A stretch of DNA of 64,000 nt. Source: Moraxella sp. K1664. GTDB lineage: Bacteria; Pseudomonadota; Gammaproteobacteria; Pseudomonadales; Moraxellaceae. Under the pieces are notes generated by a model. That model saw only the letters and a list, made by a program, of their open reading frames with translations, ran no database searches and was not told where the DNA came from. Below are positions 26,449-34,137 of this stretch, in pieces; position 1 is the stretch's first letter, and each line of letters starts with the position of its first letter. The stretch spans positions 1,240,001 to 1,304,000 of the forward strand of contig NZ_CP155576.1 of assembly GCF_039693965.1 (NCBI RefSeq), given 5' to 3'. A program made the position numbers and the translations under genes.

Positions 26449-26937
26449 TCAATTTAGACGTTTGCCTGTTTTATCTATATAAAATTCTTCGTCATTTAGT
26501 TGCACTAGGGCTTTACCATTTTCAAAAACCCAAACATAATCATATTGAACAGGGATAACCACTTTACCTGTTTTATCAACAAAACCCCATTTGCCGTTTT
26601 GTTTTACTTGTGCCAAGCCCTCTAAAAAGCTCCAAGTCCAATCATATTGAATGGGAATAACCACTTTACCTGTGTTATCAACAAAACCCCATTTGCCGTT
26701 TTGTTTGACTTCTGCCAAGCCCTCTGAAAAGCTCCAAGCCCAATCATATTGAATGGGAATAACCACTTTACCTGTTTCATCAATAAACCCCCATTTGCCG
26801 TTTTGTTTTACTTGTGCCAAGCCGTCTTTAAGACAACCCACAGCAGTATATCCCGTTACCTGTGGTCTTTCACACGCCAAAGCGGATATTGGTAAAAGAG
26901 ATAAGGCGATGATAAGGGGTTTTAGCAACTTTTTCAT
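26449..26937 (-). CDS. Secreted WG-repeat protein, copy A
   Basis: A signal peptide (KKLLKPLIIALSLLPISALA) precedes a mature domain of three full WG repeats with the pattern LAQVKQNGKWGFID-TGKVVIPIQYD, plus a partial C-terminal unit ending in TGKRLN. WG repeats form beta structures of uncertain function; the signal peptide indicates a periplasmic or surface location. A paralogue with the same upstream and downstream flanks lies at 28407-28895. The two are separated by an IS110 element. Confidence 0.88.
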   Translation of the reverse strand: MKKLLKPLIIALSLLPISALACERPQVTGYTAVGCLKDGLAQVKQNGKWGFIDETGKVVIPIQYDWAWSFSEGLAEVKQNGKWGFVDNTGKVVIPIQYDWTWSFLEGLAQVKQNGKWGFVDKTGKVVIPVQYDYVWVFENGKALVQLNDEEFYIDKTGKRLN

Positions 26938-27158
26938 AAAAATCTCCGTGCTTGGTGGATATGATATAACCTTATTTTACAAACGTATTTTGGCAAAAAC
27001 AAGTACACTCTACAAAATGAAAAATTGCTACGGTTTCCGTTCGTGGTGAGCTTGTCAAACCTAACGGTTTTCCGCCACCCGCAGGCATAGCTCAGATACC
27101 ATGATACCCCACCTAAGTCAATGGTTTTTTAAGTATCTGGTATCTAGTATCTTACAAA

Positions 27159-28142
27159 CTAACTTAAAGATACTTGTTGCTCAAAGGATGTTTGGGTTTT
27201 GATAACACCAAAACAGATATGTACCAATTTACGCATACAAGCACATAAGGCTTGCATTTTGGTTTTACCGTTTTGTTGTAATCGTTCATAAAATGCCTTA
27301 ATGGTGCTATTATAACGAATGGCACTCATTGCAGACATATACAGCTTAGCACGCAAAGAGACTTGCCCTTGTTTGGACAGTTTGGTTGCTCCCTTAAAGA
27401 CACCTGACTGTCTTTGTTTGGGTATTAAGCCTAAAAACGAAGCCATCTGTGAGGCTTTTTTAAATTGTTTGGTATGTATTAAGCATACCACTTCTTTGGC
27501 AATAACAGAACCAATACCGTCAATGGTTTCAAGTAAGGTTTTGTCTTGCTTTAAACTTGGGTGTTTGTCAACAAAGTCATCAATGTCTTTGGTGAGTTTG
27601 GCAATTTCCTCTTGAAGGACATTGATGACTGTTTGCATGGATGCTTTAACCAAATCGGGCAGATTGGGTGATAAGAGCAACTCTTGTCGGTTTTGCTCTC
27701 GTTGCAAATCTTCTTTGAGTGCTTCTAAGCGAGCCAATAGAGCTTTTAGCTGTTTGGCTTCAATGCTAGGTGCTACCCAAATCTCAGGCTTGTGGCTATA
27801 ACCATACCTTGATAAAATAATGCTGTCTTTTTTATCAGTTTTATGGATTACCCCCAAACTGTCTGCAAATTTGCGGACATAGTTAGGATTGACAATGCTT
27901 TGCTTGATATTATTATCATCAAGAAACTCACTTAGGTGTTCATGATAAACCCCTGTTGCTTCTAGGATGATGTGTAGCTCATCAAGATGATTGCTGACAT
28001 TGGTTTTTAACCAAGCAAGCAGTAAATCAAAGCCTGCTTTGTTGTTGTTAAAAACCTTGGTTTTTACTTTATTTGTGCTTGGGTTTATAAATGCAACATC
28101 AAACTTTGCTTTGCTGATGTCTATGCCAATATAGTGTATCAT
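27159..28142 (-). CDS. IS110-family transposase
   Basis: This 327-residue site-specific recombinase is of the IS110 type. The N-terminal RuvC-like DEDD domain starts HYIGIDISKAKFDVAF and includes ILEATGVYHEHL and KTDKKDSIILSRYG. A coiled-coil linker and the C-terminal Tnp_20 domain follow (LLETIDGIGSVIAKEVVCLI, MASFLGLIPKQRQSG, with the serine region after it). It appears intact. The start at 28142 has a GAGACAG site. The 5' non-coding segment (28143 to about 28335) is where IS110-group elements encode their bridge RNA. Confidence 0.92.
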   Translation of the reverse strand: MIHYIGIDISKAKFDVAFINPSTNKVKTKVFNNNKAGFDLLLAWLKTNVSNHLDELHIILEATGVYHEHLSEFLDDNNIKQSIVNPNYVRKFADSLGVIHKTDKKDSIILSRYGYSHKPEIWVAPSIEAKQLKALLARLEALKEDLQREQNRQELLLSPNLPDLVKASMQTVINVLQEEIAKLTKDIDDFVDKHPSLKQDKTLLETIDGIGSVIAKEVVCLIHTKQFKKASQMASFLGLIPKQRQSGVFKGATKLSKQGQVSLRAKLYMSAMSAIRYNSTIKAFYERLQQNGKTKMQALCACMRKLVHICFGVIKTQTSFEQQVSLS

Positions 28143-28340
28143 CTGTCTCTTGCCTTGTTTATGCAGTGTCTGTTTTAATAAACGCACTTAGATACCATTC
28201 AGAGTTAAGATGACAAGCAAAGGACACCATCTGAGCACCAGTGTTAAGACACTAAGGGCGAACCCGTGTTCTCTTTGCTTGTATAACCCAACAACATTCT
28301 AGCAGATAATCTAGGTTTGGTGTTGGGTTGATACAAGGGC
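28143..28340 (-). ncRNA. Candidate IS110 bridge-RNA region
   Basis: About 200 bp of non-coding DNA lie between the transposase start and the presumed left end. It contains local inverted repeats such as AACCCAACAACA with TGTTGGGTT (about 28286-28328) and ACACCATCTGAGCACCAGTGTTAAGACAC. In IS110-group elements this position encodes the bridge RNA that specifies donor and target. The RNA itself is inferred from position only. Confidence 0.4.
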
Positions 28341-28406
28341 GAACGGAAAACCGAGTTTGGCATACTTTTTAGACTACTACCTTATTTTAAAAATCTAGTG
28401 CCAAAA

Positions 28407-28895
28407 TCAATTTAGGCGTTTGCCTGTTTCGTCTATATAAAATTCTTCGCCGTTTAGTTGCACTAGGGCTTTACCTTTGATAAAACCCCAAGTTTCATCA
28501 TATTGAATGGGAATAACCACTTTACCTGTTGTGTCAATAAAACCGTGTTTGCCGTTTTGTTTGACGCTCGCCAAGCCTTCTGAAAAGCTCCAAGCATAAC
28601 CATATTGAACAGGGATAACCACTTTACCTGTGTTATCAATAAACCCCCATTTGCCGTTTTGGTTGACGCCCGCCAAGCCCCCTGAAAAGCTCCAAACATC
28701 ATCATATTGAACAGGGATAACCACTTTACCTGTTTTATCAATAAACCCCCATTTGCCGTTTTGTTTTACTCCTGCCAAGCCGTCTTTAAGACAATCCACA
28801 GAAGTATATCCCGTTACCTGCGGTTTTTCACACGCTAAGGCAGATACCGATGATAGGGCTAGGGCGATGACTAGCGGTTTTAGCAACTTTTTCAT
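28407..28895 (-). CDS. Secreted WG-repeat protein, copy B
   Basis: This paralogue of the 26449-26937 gene has a signal peptide (KKLLKPLVIALALSSVSALA) and WG units such as LAGVKQNGKWGFIDKTGKVV and LASVKQNGKHGFIDTTGKVV (the latter with W changed to H). The C-terminus again ends in TGKRLN. The start at 28895 matches copy A; an upstream in-frame ATG lies in the leader. Upstream regions of both copies share TCTCCGTGC-GGTGGATATGAT, so the duplication included the promoter. Confidence 0.88.
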   Translation of the reverse strand: MKKLLKPLVIALALSSVSALACEKPQVTGYTSVDCLKDGLAGVKQNGKWGFIDKTGKVVIPVQYDDVWSFSGGLAGVNQNGKWGFIDNTGKVVIPVQYGYAWSFSEGLASVKQNGKHGFIDTTGKVVIPIQYDETWGFIKGKALVQLNGEEFYIDETGKRLN

Positions 28896-28986
28896 ACAAA
28901 TCTCCGTGCCGGGTGGATATGATACAACCTTATTTTGCAAACATATTTTAGCAAAACAAGTATATAACTTAAAGAAATAGTGTATA

Positions 28987-30588
28987 TTATTTTGCCTTTA
29001 TCTCCCCCCAACTCACCCCAAACCGTCCCAAATATTTCCTTAACCTATCACTGTCATTGCCACTTGCTTTATTTAGCCGTGAATGGTTAAATAACGCCCG
29101 TCCTGCACTTGCCAAATTATCATGCTGTTGGCAAATGTTGATGACATGGATAAGCTGTATTTTGTCAAATTTATCTAACGCTTGGGCGTGGATTTTGTCG
29201 TATAGAGCAGGATTGATATTATCATATTTGTCCGTCTCATCTGTTTCGTCTGTCGCCCATAATTCGTCCAGTCGCCCAATCTCATCAATGACCAATTTTT
29301 CATCAATAATCCCATTCTCGGCAAGCGTGGCAAGGCGTAAAATGCTCGCCGACAAATCCCGAAAATTACCACGCCACACTGCCCGAGTACTCATCGCATA
29401 CGCCAAATACCGCTCGTAGGCACTCGGGCGAAATCGCACCGCACGCCCAAGCTCTTGCCCCACTGCGATAAGTTGATAGGCGATGTTGGGGGCGATGTCC
29501 TCACGGCGGTCTTTTAGGGCAGGCAAGGTGTATTGCCAAACGTTGATACGAGCGTACAAATCTTCACGGAACGTCCCTGCTCGCACGCACGCTTTTAAGT
29601 CCTTATTCGTCCCTGCAATCAGCCAAAAATCACTGTGTACAGGCGTATCCGACCCCATGGGATAAAACGCCTTGTCTTCTAAGGCAGTCAAAAGCATCGC
29701 CTGTTCGTCCGCCCCAAGCTCGCCAATCTCGTCCAAAAACAGCACGCCCTTATGAGCGGTCAAAAGATAGCCGTCTCGCGGTGTCATCGCCCCTGTGAAC
29801 GCCCCTTTTTTATGCCCAAAAAGTGCCGAATATGCCATATCGCCACGCAACGTGGCACAGTTTACGTCCACAAACCGCCCAGAGACGAGATGACGAGATT
29901 TTTTGAGCTCAAAAATCCGCCTTGCCAGTCGTGATTTGCCCGCCCCTGTCGCCCCCATGATGAGCATGGGCGAGTTTGAGCCGAGTGCGACTTGTTCTAT
30001 TTGTCCGATAAGGCGGTTAAAGGCGGGGTTTTTGGTTTCTATGCCTGTTTTTAAAAATTTGACCGCATCGTTTTTGACCTTATCCAAGCGACTGGCAAGG
30101 GCATCATAGCGAGCCAAATCAAGGTCTATCACTTCCACACCGCAGTCGGTTGTGTCGCCTTTTGGCGGAGCAGTTTGTAAAATGGTGCTGGGAATTTGTC
30201 TACTTTCTACGAGTAAAAACAGGCAAATCTGAGCAACGTGCGTGCCTGTGGTGATGTGGGTAAGATAATTTTCTTGTTCAATATCAAAAGGATAGCTGTC
30301 CGCCCATTCGGCAAGTTTGTCATACACTTCCCCAAAATCCCAAGGGTTGTCAAGGGGCATTTGGATAAGATTGACCGTGATGTCAGGGTGAATTTCCTTG
30401 ATGTCCGCCACGACTTGCAGGGCTAGGCGTTCGTATTGTGGGGCGATAAACAGCTCCACACGGTCAAACGTCATCACCTGATGTACATTGACATTGGGTC
30501 GCCACTTTTTTCGCCGTTTTTGGCTAAATCCGTCATCTAATACCGTGCCAAGAAAGCCTATCATGACGTTTGTTTTTTGTTTTGACAT
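28987..30588 (-). CDS. rtcR: RtcR, sigma-54-dependent activator of RNA repair
   Basis: This 533-residue transcription factor is of the RtcR type. The N-terminal CARF-like sensor (residues 1-180) starts VMIGFLGTVLDDG and holds the ligand-binding signature HITTGTH (111-117). The AAA+ domain (190-430) has Walker A GATGAGKS (212-219), the sigma-54 contact loop GAFTGA (262-267) and Walker B GVLFLDEIGE (281-290). The C-terminus has a helical DNA-binding part. RtcR is known to activate RNA-repair operons after binding an RNA-end-derived ligand. Here it is divergent from a kinase-ligase operon rather than rtcBA. An AGGAAAAACCC site precedes the ATG. Confidence 0.95.
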   Translation of the reverse strand: MSKQKTNVMIGFLGTVLDDGFSQKRRKKWRPNVNVHQVMTFDRVELFIAPQYERLALQVVADIKEIHPDITVNLIQMPLDNPWDFGEVYDKLAEWADSYPFDIEQENYLTHITTGTHVAQICLFLLVESRQIPSTILQTAPPKGDTTDCGVEVIDLDLARYDALASRLDKVKNDAVKFLKTGIETKNPAFNRLIGQIEQVALGSNSPMLIMGATGAGKSRLARRIFELKKSRHLVSGRFVDVNCATLRGDMAYSALFGHKKGAFTGAMTPRDGYLLTAHKGVLFLDEIGELGADEQAMLLTALEDKAFYPMGSDTPVHSDFWLIAGTNKDLKACVRAGTFREDLYARINVWQYTLPALKDRREDIAPNIAYQLIAVGQELGRAVRFRPSAYERYLAYAMSTRAVWRGNFRDLSASILRLATLAENGIIDEKLVIDEIGRLDELWATDETDETDKYDNINPALYDKIHAQALDKFDKIQLIHVINICQQHDNLASAGRALFNHSRLNKASGNDSDRLRKYLGRFGVSWGEIKAK

Positions 30589-30621
30589 GGGTTTTTCCTG
30601 ATAAATATAGAAATTATACCG

Positions 30622-30654
30622 ATAAAATATTCTAAAATCTATAAAATATTCTAA
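30622..30654. promoter_or_regulatory. Putative RtcR upstream activating repeats
   Basis: Two direct copies of ATAAAATATTCTAA (30622-30635 and 30641-30654) lie 19 bp apart in the divergent intergenic region. They are about 100-130 bp upstream of the sigma-54 promoter, the normal distance for an enhancer. Binding by RtcR is inferred. Confidence 0.4.
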
Positions 30655-30750
30655 TATTTTTAAGAGCCTATTACCAACCCTGATTGGCTTTTAAATTTTA
30701 ATCCATTAAAAATCAATCACTTAAAAACAATTTTTGGCAAATTTTTCAAC

Positions 30751-30767
30751 TTGGCACGACATTTGGA
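30751..30767 (+). promoter_or_regulatory. Sigma-54 (-24/-12) promoter of the RNA-repair operon
   Basis: TTGGCACGACATTTGGA matches the TGGCAC-N5-TTGC consensus with the invariant -24 GG and TTGG in place of TTGC at -12. It is 36 bp upstream of the kinase-ligase ATG, in line with an RtcR target. Confidence 0.8.
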
Positions 30768-30802
30768 TAATAAAAAATAGGCACATTTTTAAAGGAAAAC
30801 CC

Positions 30803-32314
30803 ATGCAAAAATTTATCTTACTTCGTGGTCATCAAGGTTCTGGCAAATCCACCTTTGCCGAGCAAAAAATCGCCGAATTTCAAGCCCAATTTCCAAACGG
30901 TGAGATTATTCATATTGAAAATGATAAATTATTGACCGATGAAAACGGCAATTATCATTGGTCGCCAGAGCGTATTGAAAAAGCGGTGAAACAAGGGCAG
31001 ACGATGATGAAAAATGCCTTTATGGACGCTCGCCAAAATCCCAATAAAGATATGCTCATTATCAATTCCAATACCAACCAAAAATCATCGGGCTGTATTC
31101 ATCTGTTAAAAACCGCTCGTAAATATGGGCTTGTTACCGAAGTCTATCGTTTGCATAACTTTTTTGATAATACGCATAATGTCAAACAAAGCGATGTCTT
31201 ATCGGCTTATATTAAACTTAACCAAAATAAATTAAGAGATGAAATTCATATAGAACCAATCCGTCCTATGAGCGATGAGACAAAACAAGAAATTGAAAAA
31301 ATGAGCAAATTTGATAATAAAAACATACCTTTTGATAAAAATCGCCAAAGCTATATCAGCGATGAATATCTACAATATGGCAAACGCAATTTTATTAGCA
31401 AGCAATCAAAAACCTATCCAGAGCTATTTGTATTAAAATATAAGCGAGACATATTTTACAACAATAATTTTGATAATGCCTTGCTTGAAATGCGTGGGAC
31501 GGTGATTGATAAATACAATAATATCATCATTCGCCCCTTTAAAAAAGTATTTAATTATAGCGAGCGTATCGCCAAAAATGCCAAATATCCGATAGTCATT
31601 GATGATAGTCATCGTGTGGACGCTGTATTAAAGGTGAATGGCTTTTTGGGCGTGTGTACTTATGTGGCATTGGATAGCACGCACCCAAGTTATCAGGCAA
31701 GTTTTAATCATCAAGTACTATATTCTACCACAGGGTCGCTAGATAGCGATTTTGCCAAGATGAATAAAGCCCACTGCCAAAAATATGAGCCGTTATTTAA
31801 ACAACACCCAAACCATACGTTTTTATTTGAGATTACCGATGAAAAAGACGTGCATATCATTAAAGAAACGTTTGGCGAGACTTTAATCGGGATTATTGAT
31901 GTGGCAACAGGGCGACAGTTTAGCGAAAGCGAGATTGATGAAATTGCCAATGCCTTTAATGCCGAGCAAGAAAAGCAAGGCAATAACATTAAAATCATTC
32001 GTCCAACGATTATTAAAAATATCCCTTTTGGCGAATTAAAGGCATTATTAAAAACGGTAGAACACGAAGGTTTTATGGTGTTTGATAACCAAAGCCAAGA
32101 ACTGTTATTTAAATTAAAATCGCCCTATTATCTGATTTCTAAGTTTTTGGGTAGAAGTAACGCAGGCAATATCGGACGAAAGCTAGATAAACGCCACGTT
32201 GATGAAGAGTATTATCCGCTGATTGATTATATCAAAGACAATCAAACTACCTTTAATGAATTGTCAGAGCTGGATAAGATTGGGTTTATTCAAGAGTTTT
32301 TGGGGAGATTATGA
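30803..32314 (+). CDS. Polynucleotide kinase - Rnl1-like RNA ligase fusion
   Basis: This 503-residue predicted end-healing and sealing enzyme joins two domains. Residues 1-165 form a P-loop kinase: GHQGSGKST (9-17), HIENDKL and a second nucleotide-binding segment, resembling the T4 Pnkp-type kinase. Residues 185-503 form an ATP-dependent RNA ligase with motif I KVNG (Lys277 as the AMP acceptor), the upstream EMRGTVID clamp, motif III TFLFEIT (E343), motif IV EGFMVFD and motif V LFKLKS (K437, K439). All ligase motifs look intact. ATG 30803 follows an AAAGGAAAACCC site and a sigma-54 promoter. The next gene starts at its stop (ATGA). Confidence 0.88.
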   Translation: MQKFILLRGHQGSGKSTFAEQKIAEFQAQFPNGEIIHIENDKLLTDENGNYHWSPERIEKAVKQGQTMMKNAFMDARQNPNKDMLIINSNTNQKSSGCIHLLKTARKYGLVTEVYRLHNFFDNTHNVKQSDVLSAYIKLNQNKLRDEIHIEPIRPMSDETKQEIEKMSKFDNKNIPFDKNRQSYISDEYLQYGKRNFISKQSKTYPELFVLKYKRDIFYNNNFDNALLEMRGTVIDKYNNIIIRPFKKVFNYSERIAKNAKYPIVIDDSHRVDAVLKVNGFLGVCTYVALDSTHPSYQASFNHQVLYSTTGSLDSDFAKMNKAHCQKYEPLFKQHPNHTFLFEITDEKDVHIIKETFGETLIGIIDVATGRQFSESEIDEIANAFNAEQEKQGNNIKIIRPTIIKNIPFGELKALLKTVEHEGFMVFDNQSQELLFKLKSPYYLISKFLGRSNAGNIGRKLDKRHVDEEYYPLIDYIKDNQTTFNELSELDKIGFIQEFLGRL

Positions 32315-33093
32315 AACGGTTAGATGAAATAAATCCATTTCAAAAGATCATTGATGAATTTTATCAAGTATTTAATTATCCAGCACCAACAGAGCATTTA
32401 AATGTTTGTAGTTGTGGTGGCTGTATTGATGATGAAATTGAGTTACAAATGCGAACTTTGCCACTTCATGAATTAACAAAAGAGCATTTTTATCAATATA
32501 ATACTTCTGCCAAAGATGAAGTGGAAAATCCTAATGAACTTAAATATTTTTTACCCAGAATGGTGGAACTTTTTGTACAAGGTAAAGAATTGCACCATTC
32601 TACCGAACTTTATTTTCAAAGGGTTGGAAATTGTTCAAAAGAGAGTTTTACACCAAAAGAGTGGGTATTATGGGATAAATTTGCCAATTTATATTTGGAT
32701 AATTTATTAAAGCAATACCCATACGAATGTTTTGATTTTTTATCGGATAATATTTTTGCCATTCTTTTGATGTTTAATCTTACTCATATTGATATAGAGC
32801 CGTTTTTAATGCGTTGGCGAAATGCTGATACATCACAAGCGATTGCTTATTATATTCATGCGAGTTGGATGGATTATTGGTTTGATGATGATGGTTTTGG
32901 CGAAGATGTTGGATTTTTTGGTTATTCCGATGATTTTATACCACTGTTAGAACATTGGTTAAATCACCCTGAACATAAATCCTATTTTGCACAACAGATT
33001 TTGCTGATGGATAAAAATGTTCTTGATGAAATAGAATATTTTGCTGATTTTTATCCAGATTATATTGAAAAACTTCTTAAAAAAATGTCTTAA
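32311..33093 (+). CDS. Hypothetical protein of the RNA-repair operon
   Basis: I do not recognise this 260-residue protein. It is acidic and helical, rich in aromatic residues, without signal peptide or membrane segment. Near the N-terminus it carries CSCGGCIDDE, a cysteine cluster that could bind metal, and later WMDYWFDDDGFGEDVGFFG. The ATG overlaps the ligase stop codon by 4 bp (ATGA), so it is translationally coupled and belongs to the same operon. A role in recognising or positioning damaged RNA is possible but only inferred from context. Confidence 0.75.
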   Translation: MKRLDEINPFQKIIDEFYQVFNYPAPTEHLNVCSCGGCIDDEIELQMRTLPLHELTKEHFYQYNTSAKDEVENPNELKYFLPRMVELFVQGKELHHSTELYFQRVGNCSKESFTPKEWVLWDKFANLYLDNLLKQYPYECFDFLSDNIFAILLMFNLTHIDIEPFLMRWRNADTSQAIAYYIHASWMDYWFDDDGFGEDVGFFGYSDDFIPLLEHWLNHPEHKSYFAQQILLMDKNVLDEIEYFADFYPDYIEKLLKKMS

Positions 33094-33116
33094 ATTTTTA
33101 ATGTGGTAAGAAAAAA

Positions 33117-34046
33117 ATGTATCAAGAAAGAAAATTTTTTGCGGTATTAAAACCCAATTTGCCAATCAAAAAGATATTGGTTCACGACAAAAAAGACGGC
33201 ACTTTTGTTTATCAATATACCGACATCAATGCAAAATATGGCAGTTATGATGACTATTATGATTGCCAAGATGATGCGTTATCATCTTGGCAAGATGATA
33301 TTGATGATAAAGGTTGGCAAGAAGTTTTTTATTTTAATTCATCAAGACACAGTGAATTGCCTGACGATTTAACTTTTTTAAAGGAAAAACCAATGATTTA
33401 TTTCACTTCCGATTGGCATTTTAGCCATAAAAATATCGTTAAATTTTGTCCAACTTTTCGCACAGCATTTGACAACATTGATGATATGGACAATGAGCTG
33501 ATAGAGCGTTGGAATGCCACCGTCCGCCCTGATGATGTGGTATATAATTTGGGCGATGTGTCATTTAGCCACGATTTAAAAATGATTGAAAAAACGCTGT
33601 CGCAATTAAATGGCAAGCATCATTTGATATTGGGTAATCATGACGGTTTGATTGCCCGTCATCAAGAGCGGTTTTTAAAGGCTATCAAAAAAGACGGCAA
33701 TCCCATGTTATCATCGGTGCAGGATTATTTAAAATTAACTCTTAGAGAATTAAAACGCACGCTGATTTTATTTCATTATCCCATTGATGAATGGGACGGT
33801 TGTCATAAAGGCTATTATCATTTGCATGGGCATATTCATGACCGCATGGCAAAGATTAAAGGTAAGATTTTAAATGTCGGCTATGATTTGCATGGGCGGT
33901 TTTTGACACTTGATGATATTGATGAGTTTTTAAAAGAGTTGCCTAATGTATCGCATTTTGGCAGTGATGATGAGATTGTGCTGTGTGATGATGTTTGTCA
34001 AAATGCTAAGAGAATAAAAGATGAGTTATTAAAGTTAAATGCTTAA
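33117..34046 (+). CDS. Calcineurin-like metallophosphoesterase with N-terminal extension
   Basis: This 309-residue protein has an intact binuclear metallophosphoesterase domain (residues 93-300). Visible motifs are DWH (D99, H101), GD (146-147), GNHD (173-176), LFHYPID (H220) and HGHIHD (H239, H241). An acidic N-terminal part of 92 residues precedes it and is not part of the fold. A strong internal site AAGGAAAAACC sits before ATG 33393 (M93), so the catalytic domain could also be made alone. In an RNA-repair operon it may remove 2',3'-cyclic or 3'-phosphates, which the kinase-ligase lacks a domain for; this is inference. Confidence 0.87.
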   Translation: MYQERKFFAVLKPNLPIKKILVHDKKDGTFVYQYTDINAKYGSYDDYYDCQDDALSSWQDDIDDKGWQEVFYFNSSRHSELPDDLTFLKEKPMIYFTSDWHFSHKNIVKFCPTFRTAFDNIDDMDNELIERWNATVRPDDVVYNLGDVSFSHDLKMIEKTLSQLNGKHHLILGNHDGLIARHQERFLKAIKKDGNPMLSSVQDYLKLTLRELKRTLILFHYPIDEWDGCHKGYYHLHGHIHDRMAKIKGKILNVGYDLHGRFLTLDDIDEFLKELPNVSHFGSDDEIVLCDDVCQNAKRIKDELLKLNA

Positions 34047-34137
34047 AGACAAATAATTGAATTTAAGTATTGAATTAAATTTTTATTTTTGGTATTATAG
34101 CCATAGTATTTTTAAATTGATTTAAGAGGATTTTATT

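Noticed and set aside
30734-30802. Longer start for the kinase-ligase protein
   Set aside because: The extra 23 codons overlap the sigma-54 promoter and lack a ribosome binding site, while ATG 30803 has a strong one.
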